From positions 11,818,430-11,882,429 of the forward strand of contig NC_082595.1 of NCBI RefSeq assembly GCF_030936135.1: a stretch of 64,000 nt of DNA. The letters are read 5' to 3'. Positions 22,801-35,000 of this stretch are shown one piece after another. The DNA comes from Gavia stellata (lineage: Eukaryota; Chordata; Aves; Gaviiformes; Gaviidae). Every line of letters starts with the position of its first letter. The stretch's first letter is position 1. The notes under the pieces are model-generated. The model was not told where the DNA came from, did no database searches, and saw nothing but the letters and a program-made list of their open reading frames with translations. The translations under genes were made by a program, and so were the position numbers.

Positions 22801-25800
22801 CAGTGTGGAGGATTTTCAGTCTGGTTTTGGGGGCATTGATATGGATTGCACTGCTGAATTAGTTACACGTCTCTCAATTAATTGCATTCAAATTTTGGTT
22901 GACTTCCCAAATACGATAACTGAAAGGAGTATAAATCTCTGTTCAGCTTTGATTATTGGCAGTTGTTAGCTGATACTAGCTTGTGTGAACCATGTCTGTG
23001 GCAAGGTAACCATTTTTTTTTTAAACTAGTATGGACTAGCGTGGCAGTGAAAAGGTATTAATTGGGTGTTGGTTTATAAATTAATTGAGAAATGATCAGT
23101 TTATAAGGAAGTTACATTCTGGGTCTGCATAAGCGTTTCTTCAGAGTCTTTCAAAATTATATGCACAGAATGAGATGTATGATACACGGGTATTCTTTAG
23201 GAGAAACAAGGTAACATCTGAAGAATTGACTCAACGTTTCTTGAAGTATTTTGTTGCACAAATAATGTGTGCTCATAGCCTATGTTACTGTATACAGTAG
23301 TTTCTAGAGATACTTAAGAGCAACTAACTTCCTTTGGGCAGGCAAACATTTCTTTCCTAAGGAACTGTTGAGATTTCGCCTCCTTCTGTTCCTCTTTTGG
23401 GATGAAACCAGGACCTTTCAAAATGTTTTATGAATATTGAGATTCCTAAAGAATTGTGTATGTGGTGGAGCAGCTTTGAAGACAGAGCCCAAAATAGGCC
23501 ATAGCATAGTGATGAGGATAGTCACTGCTGGGGAAATGGGCTGAGCTGAGTGTTCAACCTGGTGAATCCTATGGGGTAGGTAAGCATCCTGTCCTCCAGG
23601 CTGTGAGTTACTCTGGATTTTTGCTTTGTGGTTTAAAAAAATGTTTCCAGATGAAAGTCTTGTCAAGATTTTGGTGTTGCCAAAAGCAGCTCTGGGTGCA
23701 GTAGAAAAAAAATTGTATTGAATAAATTAGAAACTTGATACTGAACATGTGTGTCTGAGGGAAACCAGATTTTTGACAGCTGCACTGGGGATTCACACAT
23801 GTACTCGGTGTGCTTGACTGTAGCTGGGTTAATCTTTAATATCATACATACTGTTAACAATTGAACTGCACATTTCCATTTTTTCTTAATAGATTAAAAT
23901 ACCACCATAGTGTTTGGAAGCTTGATAAGTTACCACATTTGCCAAACTCAAATGGAGAGTCTTTTTTTTTGGTGTACTAAAGGGAAATAAAATTTAAGAG
24001 CTAGATAAACAACCTGTTGTAGGTTGTCTGTGCTTCAGTGTGTGGTTTTTATTTGCCCTTCTGTATGTGGAGCTGGTACTTCACAACTGTGTAAGGACTC
24101 TGCCTGTCCTCTTAGGTGTTCATGTCCTGCCAGATCTTAGAAACCATGAAAATGCATAATGTCGCGCCTAGCATTTCGTGAGAGGTAGCGCTTCTGTGTT
24201 TCTTTTCTTGTTGCTATTTATCTGACTCCTGAATAGTTCCCATTTTTTGAGTAGTCTTTCGTAGAGAGGTATTCTTCTGAATATTTAAAATTTCAAATTT
24301 CTTCTTGTACTCTGTTGCATACAGATGTCTTTGAAATACTGATGATTAAATTCAGTTCCACAGCTAATTTCAAACATTGTAAGTTCATCTTAAAAGTACT
24401 ACTCAGATTTAGAACCTTGGGATGAAGACTCATTTTCATATATATATAAAGTTTACGCTTCCATATTGCACTGTGTTACTAGGTTAGAATCCCAAATTTC
24501 TTACTTGGTTAGCTCTTTTTTAGAGCACAATTCCTGGTAGATCTTGCAACAGTATAGTACTTTCTTTTTGTTGATTACTCTGGAAGAGAAAATAGTCATA
24601 AGGAACAATTACATGTTGTAGAATATAAGCACAGCATGGTTTACAAGTGAGTAGTTAAATCCTTGTGTTTTACAAAGTACATTTTTTAAATTGATTTTGC
24701 TTCCTTACTCCTGTTGTCCTGAAAGGACAACTTTTTGATAATTATGCCTTCTGTATTTTTGCCTGAGTAAAATTGAGAGAGCGATTTTAATTTTAATCAA
24801 GTTCTTCAGTATTTACCTCTTCTCCATTGAATGCTGTGTCATTATTCCGCTGTACATCTTTTTTTACAGTAATGAGAGAGGGGAAGTGGAAATACCTCTT
24901 AATACTTGTTTTTTGTATTCCATCTGTGTAAAAATCAGTTTCTTGAAAATAAAGGGCTTGATGTGGTGAGCAGCTCTTAAGTTGATCGTAAAACACATGC
25001 TTGGTTAGTTACAAGAATCTGAAATTGTCCAGTTTGCAAGATACTAGATTGTTCAAAAGTAGCATGGTCTTGAAATGTAAGAATGAAATATATGGGAATA
25101 AGGGTTTGAGTTTATACTCCTTTCTTACACTCCTGTGTTGCAGATAATGCAGATGAGGTCTGGTTGTTCCTGCGTGGGTAAGTTTCCTTCAATGAATCCA
25201 AGGCTGCCTGTTAGGAATCTGAGAGATAACTGGCAGTGTAAGTAAGGCAGTGGTTACAGCACCTTAGCAACCTGAAGTGCATACTGCTTAAGTGATGTGT
25301 TACCTAATATGTGGTAAAATGGCTTTTTTTTTTTGGTCCTAGTTCAGAAGCACACTGAACAAAATATTAGCACTGTGAAAATTAATGGGAGTCGTGACGG
25401 AAATTTGTGTGAGGGAAGGACTAAGGACTTAAACTCCGGGTGTTCTGCCTCTGCAATCAGTGTGGAATCAGTTAATGCTGCTGTGATCCTTTGATGTGAT
25501 TTGAGAAGGGATGGATGCTTGTATTGGGTTGATAGAGTTATCTGTATTCAGAAAGGATATGAGGAATAAAAATTACATAAATTTGGTCTAGCACACTCAG
25601 TTTACTACAATACCATTCTTTACAGTGACTATGGCAATAACTTGGTTTTTTCTATTTCTGTTGTTCTGATGATTATTGTTATAGTGACAATTTATTTCTT
25701 CAGGTATTTCATAGTGAAGTCACTGTGAATGTTGGGATTGTAGATTAAAATTCTGGAGAATGGTGTAGAGCAACTGAATGGTACGGAAGACTTGATGACT

Positions 25801-26559
25801 CAGATCCGTTATAAAGCATGATGGAGGTGTCGTCAGAGTTCCTGCTGACGGGGTGTGTACAAAGTCTTACTGAACTTGTGAGGATTAGTGGGCATATCTC
25901 ATAACTCAAACAGTAGTTGCTTCAGGTACTGTGTATGTTACTGTATGCAAGTTTGATTATCTCCCACTATAAAGCTGTAACTATAGTAGTCATTTCCTTG
26001 CTTTAGAGCATTGATTTCCAAAGGTTACTGTTCACTCTCAGAAGTCATGGGCCAGCATGCTGCCAGTCAGGAATTAATCCCATTTAGTGGCACGGAAATT
26101 ATGAGTCTGTAGATTTCTACAACAGTTTGGCAGATAAGTTTATTTACTTGTGGCTTACCAAGTTTTGATGTTGATCGTATCGCACTTCTGGGAATTACTG
26201 CTCTAAATGTTGGTTTTCTAAACTAGCCACTATCTTAGGCTTTTTACCAAATGTGAAAGTAATGTCTTAACTGCTTTGTACATGAAGTTATGTATTAACA
26301 TATGAAATTATAAAGGATGTTGAGAAAGGAAAAGAATTCTTTTGTAACAAGCTTGAATATAATTTGAGTGAATTTAAAATCCATTATTTACAGTGGTTTT
26401 GAATTCTCCCATTTTTTAAGTTATAAAAATCATGTACAGTATATGAAGTATGTATGAATAGTTGGACTGTTTCTGGACAAATCTCGTTTTAATGACTCTG
26501 CAGGTTATAGACCCTGCATGTGTTGCATGGTACTGTGGATTGTGTAGCACGGTGATGAA

Positions 26560-27130
26560 AAGCTTAGGCTGGTAAGGACCACGAGAGGTTATCTGGCCCT
26601 GCACCCCGCTGTAAGCAGAACTAGCTTCAAAGTTAGGACAGGTTGGTCAGGGCCATTGAGTTTTCAGAATTTCCAAGGAGGGTGATTCCATCCTCTTGCC
26701 TGAGCATTCTTGTTTGTGAACTTCTTTTTTCCTTCTATCTGCGTGCGATTTTCTGTGTTGCACGTTTTGGCTGTTGCCTTGTGTCTTGCTGCACATTGAT
26801 GAGAAGAGGCTGGCTCTGCTTGTCTTAGTACCCTTTTTAGCTGGTGACAGACTGCAGGTAGCACCTCAGTTAGCCTTCTGTTGTCCAGGCTGAAGAAATG
26901 TAGTTCCCTCAGACTTTCTTAGTGCCATGTGCCTGCAGGATTTTATTGGCACTCTTCTGGACTCTTCCAAGTTTTTCTGTATTTCTTCTAAGCGGGGGTG
27001 GGGGGGGGTGGGGGGAGGAAACTGGACACAATACTTCAGATGGGAGCTCACAAGTGATGAGTAGAGAGGAATAATCGCTTCCATCGACCTTGTGCCTGCA
27101 CTGTAGCTAGCGTGAGAGGGGTGGCTGTAT
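26560..27130 (-). mobile_element. CR1 LINE fragment, antisense, diverged
   Basis: Read on the minus strand, this is the 3' part of a CR1 retrotransposon. The reverse-transcriptase C-terminal motif 'IIPLYSSLVSSHLKYCVQF' is visible near 27,018-27,080, corresponding to the family's '[17 protein letters not shown]'. The element runs down to GGTAAGGACCACGAGAGGTT-type 3' sequence at about 26,572 on the plus strand. The reading frame is broken, and a G-rich expansion (about 26,993-27,017) sits where the conserved WAP-type motif should be. The fragment is inactive and 5'-truncated, like most CR1 copies. Confidence 0.8.
26993..27017 (+). repeat. G-rich tract with G-quadruplex potential
   Basis: Runs of five, about nine and six guanines are separated by single thymines, followed by a short GG. 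This gives enough G-tracts for a quadruplex on the plus strand. It lies within the diverged CR1 fragment. Confidence 0.6.
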
Positions 27131-28102
27131 TAACTGTATGTGCGTGGCTGCAGTCTGCCAATTGCTTTAAGCTGGCTGTAGCACTGCTGCCTTCCCCCAT
27201 ACTTCCCATACCCAGCTCCCTCATTCCTGTTCGCTCTCTTGTGCTGGCACTAGCACTCTTGTATCCCTGTGGCAAGTCAGAACCAAACCAAGAAGCTAAT
27301 CCAAGTTGAAACAGGTCAATGTATTTGGTCAGATCAATTTTCTGTTCCAGGCGACTTTTTGAAGCCTTGAGCTGACTTGGGGAAAGTGGATGAGAGGGGT
27401 GCAGGACTGCTTTCTTCCTCTTTTCTTGGTCTGTGCTCTGTAGTAGGTGAGAGTGTTGAAAGGGAGGCAGAGGCTTTAACACCAAGTAATAACAGTCCCC
27501 CAGAGGACTGGCCTGCATGGCTAGGATTTCCTTGTCAGTTTTATTACTTTGACCTTATATTCTGTTTCGGAGCATGTGATAAAGGGTATTCTGGTTATTT
27601 CCCAAAAGGGATAGGCAGTGCTGCTTCCACAAGTACGTGTGACCCAAGTTGAAGCATATATTGGCTTCACCAGTGCAGTAGGAGGGATATGAAATAAAAC
27701 AGTAGAGGTGTTGCTAATAATTAGTTACAAGGAATATCTGTGCTGGGTTGTGACTAATTAGTAAGGATTGTCCTTTGTAAATTAGTTGAATGCACCAGCA
27801 GGGCTGAGTTTGGCCTACTTATGATAAACAGATTTTTTTTGTGTGTGGTGTTTGGGTTTTTTTTTCCCCCAAAAAGGCACTGTAGAACAGTATTGGTGAT
27901 AACTAGATATTTGTTAGGCTACATTTTAACAGCTCCAGCAGGTTGTGTGAATCTTCCCAATGTGTATTTTCCCCAACTGTCTGTAGTGTGGGCTCTTGTC
28001 AGGGCCCTGGGTGTGCTGATGGGCACCTGGAGCCTCCACCCACACCCCTTGCCCTATCAACTGATCCAAATACAGAAGTGAGTCAATCTTTAAGAGTCTA
28101 GC

Positions 28103-28273
28103 CGAGTGGCCTCCAAATGTTTTTGATCGCACACCCATGTCAGTAAAAGTTTTTTGAGCATGCACTGCCAATATACGTAAATATTTACAAATTATATGCA
28201 TGTGCTACTTCTAATATTTTCTTCCTGCACCCCAATGGATTGTCTTGCACGCCACCCACTTTGGAGACCACTG
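28103..28273. mobile_element. hAT-like MITE with inverted ends and 8-bp target-site duplication
   Basis: A left end reading AGTGGCCTCCAAA (from 28,105) matches the inverse of the right end, AGTGGTCTCCAAA on the minus strand (to 28,272). The flanks are GTCTAGCC (28,096-28,103) and GTCTAGGC (28,274-28,281), a near-perfect 8-bp duplication. An 8-bp duplication and CAGTGG-type ends are typical of hAT (Charlie-like) elements. The body is about 170 bp, too short for a transposase, so this is a non-autonomous copy. Confidence 0.6.
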
Positions 28274-30235
28274 GTCTAGGCTACGTAACTCTAATCCTCT
28301 AATTCCACTCATTGTGTTGAGTTTTATTTTCAAACTGTCTTGGCTTAATACGGTTTATAACCATTTCATACATCAGTCATTCATTCGGCCCACTATATGT
28401 TAACAAACAGTGAGGAGGACAGAATTTGTATAACTTGTGTATAGAAAACCTGAAAAGGTAGTTGGCAAGAAAAGCAGCAAACTTTTTTACCATTTGTGCT
28501 GTAGAAAATGTGTTAGGAAAATTTCACAAGATAGGCTTGCATTTATTAACACACTTTTAAATGATCATCTGCATCAAGGTCACGTGTTGCTAAAGTTGCC
28601 CTCTTTTCTAAATAGACTGAATGAGTAGTTGCTTTTGGGTGCGCAAGGACCTCGTCTGGTTGTGCATCTCCTCTGTTGCAGTCCTGAAGTTAGCAGGACA
28701 CTAATCCTCATTGAAAATCTGCATCAGTGAAAAAGATTTAAACCTGCAGATAATGTAGTTAAGTAGATCTTGGGTATGTGTGGCGAAATAGGAACAGAAT
28801 TTAGTCTAAATAGGTTTGTGGCTTGGTTGTGATTTTGATTGTTCTTTCACAGACCACATACCCCCTGTGTGCTTTTTAAATTGCGTGTTGGTCCTATGGT
28901 ATTTCACAAAAGCAGTGCCCTGCAGCATCATGTTAGTGTAGTGTTACCTAGCCGTCATTTTTGGGGATATTGAGATGGTAACGATCTGTCAGTGCTTTAT
29001 TTGCAGTTTTCAAGGTGCGGGAGCATGTAGCCCCTTAGGCTGCGAATGCTGATCAGAACAACTTTTGGATGGAGCAAGAGCTGTGTATGATAGGTGTGTT
29101 TGTGGCTCTGTGATGGTACATTGATCAGCTGTATAAAAACTTGGTTATGGTTTTATACAGATTAGCTCTTTGGTAAAACAGTATTTTAAAAAAAAGGTGA
29201 TACAATATTTTTTTCATGTGTGTAAGGAATTCTGCTAGTGATGACAAGAATGTTAAAGCTTACTAGGAAGATGCAGTTCTGGAGGGGACTGGTTGTGATT
29301 CTTGTTTATCAAAAATGTAGCTGTTTTTTTGGGGTTTTATTGTCTGTCGTAAACTGGTAGGAGTTTACAGTATGTTGGGTAGATTTTTCCTGTATCGTGT
29401 TTGTGAAATGAGGAAAACAACAGATTATTTTTTCTAATAAAGCCAACTGCATTCAGCTAAAGGGCTGAATAGTGTAGAATATGTATTACCATTAAGATTT
29501 TCTTGTTGGTGTTTTCATGCAATTTAAAGACATTTTATTTTATTTAAATAACTATGTCAGTATTGCCATAGACGCATGGGATGGGATTTCCAAAAGTAGG
29601 CATGCAGTCTGAAAGCAAAGATCATGTTGACTTTCGATAGAGCTGATTTTTACTTTTGGTTAGCTAGGAGTCTTTGAAACCTTGCTCTTGAGAGATGGAT
29701 ATGCTGTTTAGCTGTTAGAGGAAATATCAGCTTTTTGTAAGTAGTACTAACAGTGCAGTTAAAGCAGAATGCTAATCACTTAATGCTAATGGCTTACTAA
29801 TTTATTCTTACTAATGCACATGTACATTTAAATATTGTGACATCATAAAATGTCATGTCACTTGCATAGCATTAAATTGCAACATCAGTGCTCATGCTGG
29901 TGGCTGTATGCAACAGTGAGAAGATGTAATACTGAATCATGGGAGAAACTATTTTTCTTAAGATGTATAATCACCTCATGAATGCTGATTCTGTCTACAT
30001 TTGAGGTAGTTCTCTGTAGCCATGCTTTGTTTTCCTGTTCTCCCAGAGAGGTGATACTGAGAGATCCTTATAGTGATGTATGCTCTGGTTCTGCTTCACC
30101 CTCACTGTAAGCTAAAGCACAGGACACTGAAGAAAAAATCTGAATGCAGTATAGAGGACAGGGTACCCTCTGCTAGTCTAAAGTGTAAACCAGTTTCAGA
30201 GTCAGTGGAGTATAGAAAAAATTCAGGAAGGAGGT

Positions 30236-30690
30236 TGCAGGATCACAGGACAGCTGAGGTGGGAAGGGAGGTCTGGAGGTCACCTCATCCAGTGTCCTGC
30301 TCGCAGCAGGCTCAGCCAGAGCAGACTGCTCAGGGCTCTGAGCAGGGCTCTGAGTATCTCCAAGGATGAAGACTCCCTAACCTTATTGGAAAACCTGTGC
30401 CGGTATTTCGCTACCCTCAGAGTTTAAAAAAAAAAAAGTTTTTTCTTATGTTTAAACAGATTTTTTGTTTGTTTGTTTTGGTTTGTGCCCCTTGCCTCTT
30501 GTTTATTCACTGGATACCACTGAGAAGAGTTTGGATCAGTCTTTTTTACACCCTCCCACTGGGTATTCATAGACACGGATAAGATTCCCTTGTAGCCTAC
30601 TCTTCCCCAGGTGGAACGGTCCTGGTGCTCTCAGCCTCTTGTATAACAGATGCTCCAGTCGCTTCATTGTCTTAATCATTATGGATATCT
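30236..30690 (-). mobile_element. CR1 LINE fragment, antisense
   Basis: On the plus strand the text runs 'ggtctggaggtcacctcatc', 'tatctccaaggatgaagactc', 'tttgtgccccttgcctcttg' and 'cttccccaggtggaac'. This is the order of the antisense 3' region of avian CR1. The element is 5'-truncated, AT-rich insertions interrupt it at about 30,421-30,475, and it has no intact frame. Confidence 0.8.
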
Positions 30691-30815
30691 GTATGAGGGA
30701 GGGCCTGAAGAATGATTCATGTGGATCTGGTCAGGGAGAGTAAGGTTCTATTTGGCAGGAAGAGAGAGTGCAAAATGAATTAAAGCCAAAACTATATTAA
30801 TAAATTTGAGTGATA

Positions 30816-30852
30816 AGTATGATAAGCAGTATGATAGCAGTATGATAGCAGA
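30816..30852. repeat. Short tandem repeat, AGTATGATA(GC) units
   Basis: Three to four slightly varied copies of an 11-base AGTATGATAGC unit occur in direct tandem. It looks like a minor minisatellite with no sign of function. Confidence 0.55.
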
Positions 30853-32049
30853 CTTCTTAAGGGAAGTTGAGAAAAAATCAAGCATGAAATGCACAGTGAT
30901 CAATTTGATGTGATTAGAAGATGCTGTGAAGATGGGATTGGATAACTAAATGGAAGCCAGGGTACCAAGAGGTTTAGGAAATGCTGGCGTCAGTTGATGA
31001 TTGAACTGGTGGATTAGATGGGATCTTTACAGAGAGAATAAGGGAGTATAAAGTGGTCCTGAGAGTTACTGACAGGGAAAAGGGAGAAGGTACAGTCCCA
31101 GATGACATTCTGATAGTTACGGTGAACAGAACCACGATATGCAAACAGAAGCCTCGAAGGAACAGCGATCGGAGGAAAGAGTGATGGAACGTGTTTGGTA
31201 CAGGCAGTACCTGACCGAGTAGGCAGTGTGTAAGAGAGTTGTTGTTGGTCATTATATTGTGAGGCTAAAAATGCTCTGCACTCAATGAATGGATGCTTAC
31301 ATTCAGTTTGGCTAATGCAAATCAATTCCCCACCCGTTGTTAAAAGGATTGTCAGAACTCTGTGCTATTAATCACAAGTTAATTTAAGTACACTTCTGAG
31401 TATTGTTGAGGAGAAACTGGAAGTGGCCATGTTGTCACTAGCAATAGCTAAGAAAGGTCTGCTGGAAAACAGTGTTCTTTTTAATGCTTTGTAATGTCTT
31501 GGCTATAGTTTTGGTTCTAGCCTATGACAGCACTGTCATGATAGTGACCTAAATTTGTTTACCTTTTTGGCTGGTCAGTATTATAGCCACTAATTTGTGA
31601 CAGCCTTTGTAGGTTCTGTAGTGTTCAGTTATTCCCTCACTGGGATTAGCTGGGAGTAAATTCCTGTAGAAGCATTTTAATTGGAGTCTTGAGATTGCAT
31701 TCAGTGTTGATTTTTTTACTACTTTTCTTAAGTCACAGAAATTCTGTTTAATCAGTTTGGTTAATCATTTGTCTTTCTCCAATTTAAAATTCTAAACTCC
31801 TAAATGGTAAAACATTGTGTGGGATTTTGTATATCATTACATGTGACTGAATTTGATTTTGAGAGAAATCAATGGACCTCTGTAGAAGTTGCAGGTTTAT
31901 TTAAGAACTTTGCCAATAGTAGACATCTATCAACTTAATAAATTGTTTAATAAAAAATACTGTGATGTTTTAAATTGGTTTTTTTTTTGTTGAAAGCAAT
32001 CTTTTGTCTGATATATATCAAATACCCATCCTCTCCCTTTTTGTTCTAG

Positions 32050-32098
32050 TTGTCATGGATGATGACGATGATGAATCCTGTCTCCTTGATCTTATTGG
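32050..32098 (+). CDS. BICRAL: BICRAL coding exon 1 (start codon)
   Basis: The exon follows a pyrimidine-rich acceptor ending ttctag, with five UTR bases and then ATG at 32,055. It encodes the acidic [14 protein letters not shown], ending in phase 2 at a GTAAGT donor. Confidence 0.93.
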
Positions 32099-35000
32099 GT
32101 AAGTTTTCCTTAAGCAATTCTTTCGGAAAAGTTGGGAAAAATAATTTTGCGAAATCACCTTCTAGAAGGTGATTCTATCTCACTGGTGTCTCAAGACTAG
32201 GTGACTTGCAAATGAAATGAGTAGCTATGGTTCACTTCCTCCATGTGGAGATGTGTGTATCACAAAGCCTTCAATCCCAGTGTATGCTAGCTGACAGTCT
32301 ACTTGCTGGCATTCTCCTCAAGAGAGGCTAAGGAATGAGTGTGCATGGAAGTTGGATTCGCTTCTCAGCTAGTGGTAATATCAGGTCAGTGCTGAAGCAC
32401 GTTACTAGGGATGTTGTTACAAACTTCATTGCAAAGAACTATTTTTTTGGATTGAAACAATAAAGATCTCAATTTTTTGAGTAGCGGAACGGAATACTTT
32501 GTTAATACTACACTTGTAATTTAAAGGGAAAGGTAAAATTATTGTTTTCTTAACTATAAATAATTTCTACTAATAACATGCATTTGCATAAACATGCTAG
32601 AACAATAGAATTGATACACAGTACTGTTAAGTATTCACAACAAGCAAGAATTTATCAGCATTTTGTTCAAAGATACTTGATTTTAATAAAATTGGGGATT
32701 TTAAGTGATCCTGTGATTTTTTTTTTACTTATTATTCCCATAACAGATTTATTTGGAGGTTTATAATTCCATATGGGAATCTCAAAAAATAATTAGGATA
32801 GCTGGAGCATGAGCAAGATTTTTGTGGATTGTGTATGTGACAAGTTACCTTCCGTTGGCCAACATTCATGTCAGTATTCGAGAACAGATGCATTTAAAAC
32901 ATAAGAAGAAAATGGAACATTTAATATACAATACTTTGTTCAAACTCTGCCAGAAATTAGTATGACATCAGTCTTGTAGCAGCTACTGAAAGATAGTCTC
33001 TGCTTCATACAAGAATTTTTGCTGTCTTAAATGTAGTAAATAAACAGGCCTTTTACCTTTCTCATGCACTCAAAGCTTCCAGTGAAACCAGTGAGAGTTT
33101 TGACTTCAGAGGAAACCAAATATCACCACAGCGGCTGCTGTAATTCGGGGGTTACTCTGTGGATGCTGTAGCAAAAGCATTGCCAGTAATGGCTCACAGT
33201 TATATTCTGTGAAGTATACTGTGCAAGATTACTGATTGTAGCTGTATGAAAACACATGCTGCTTGGAACATAAAGATGATAATTGACTGCATGGGACAAT
33301 TCAGTGCTCTGTCCTGAGCATGAATCACGAGGATCCTGGTACAAGTTCACAGGTGGTCTAGAAAATGAAGTGCTCTCTATACAGATGAGTGTTTGTGTGA
33401 AAAATCACAGTGTTCTTCCTGCTGCTGGCAGCAATTGATGTCTTAAGCATCTAGAAAAATGGAAAACAGCATTTTTTTTTTCCATCTGGTCTTCAATTTT
33501 GGTAAGTGCCTTCTAAAATTCTTTCCTTACTAAAGACAGTATTTAAGGTGATGAAGTGTTCTTAATTTTTAATTGCATTTTTCATGATTTAAAGCCAGTG
33601 AGTGTCACTAGTATTAAATGACCTGGTTATTATTTATCAATAAAACTCATAAGCATGATAGAGCCCTATATGAGATCATGAGTCCTGCTGTCCTTAATTC
33701 TTGAAATTTAGTGTAATCTACTATGAAAATGACATTTTTGTTTGAAAATATGTGTAACCACTTCTATGTTGTACGCATAACTGTACCATAAAGTCCCTGC
33801 CAAGTGCTGTCTGTTTAACACATCTTTTGTAAACATGTGAATGCAGTTTGTTTTTTAAATAAAAAAAGAGGAATAGAGGCGCGTTTGTACTTTTAGAAGG
33901 CTAGTTGTAAACTTGAAAGATCTTTAACTTGTTCCCTCTTTATTTTCTAGGATGATCGAGAGAAGGAGAGATGTTTTGAATTAATATTTTTTACATGAGA
34001 ATCTCCTGCTTCTCAAAAATGTTTTATTATTACTTGTTAATCAATAAAAAAGTTTTAAAAACAAACATCTCCATGTCATTTTACTCTTCATGCTAATGGA
34101 CATGTTGGGAAATGCTGTATAATTGTTGTATTAAAACAATCGCATTTAACACAACCTTTTAATGTTTTTTTTACTTGGTCTGTATGTGCAGTTACACTAA
34201 TGTACTTCTGATTTGTTTGAATTTCCAACACTCATTCTATCAGACCACATTTTTAATCTGAGTTTTATTCAGTGATAGTGCTAAGTTAATGAAATACGCT
34301 GAAATTGTATTTCATCATACTGAATCAAGTTATTTCTATGGTTGATTTCACTTGGAAAAGGTGCTGCTTTTTTCTCCAGCTGAAGGGACTGTTACTCTGG
34401 CAGGCATAAGTTTTTGTTAACTTATGTTAAGGGTGGCAGAAAACATGTTAAAGATTCAGGTTTGTAAATGCTCTATTGACTTGGACACTTGCTAAACAGG
34501 CGTTATAGTTCATCTCTGGAGAAGAGATGGTATCTGTTGTAGTTCTCATGTTATTTGGTGGTAGTATTTTCCTTAGGTTTTGTACTATGTACTGTCATAA
34601 AATACCGTGTGTATGAGTAATACCCTCACAAAGGGAAGTAAAGTAGAATGCAACTAAAATTTTGTGATGAACATAGTTTAGTGCTTGAAATGCCTTGGTA
34701 CAATGACAGCAAATATGATGAACATCTGAAAATTGTGCTGATACAGAAACAGATCCTCAGATGGTATGAACTTCTAGCTTTGCATTGGAGTCAGTGAAAG
34801 GAAGGTGTTTTTACTATGAACCTGATTTATATGAATACAGTATCTGGCTTAATTAAATTAGCCTCATTAGCAGAAAGAGCTTCCTAAAAGCGGTAACTTT
34901 TTTTTTTCCTCCCCTTAAGGGACCCACAGGCGCTGAATTATTTTCTACATGGACCTAGCAGTAAATCTGTAAGTAGTATTCCTGTGTATTAGGCATACAT

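Larger units (their letters stand above)
19520..26559 (+). other. AT-rich region, probable BICRAL 5' intron
   Basis: I see no coding exon in this stretch and no full-length mobile element. It is AT-rich with scattered homopolymers. Faint matches to ancient amniote DNA-transposon relics occur near 21.9 and 22.7 kb. An untranslated exon could be hidden here without being recognisable. Confidence 0.5.
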
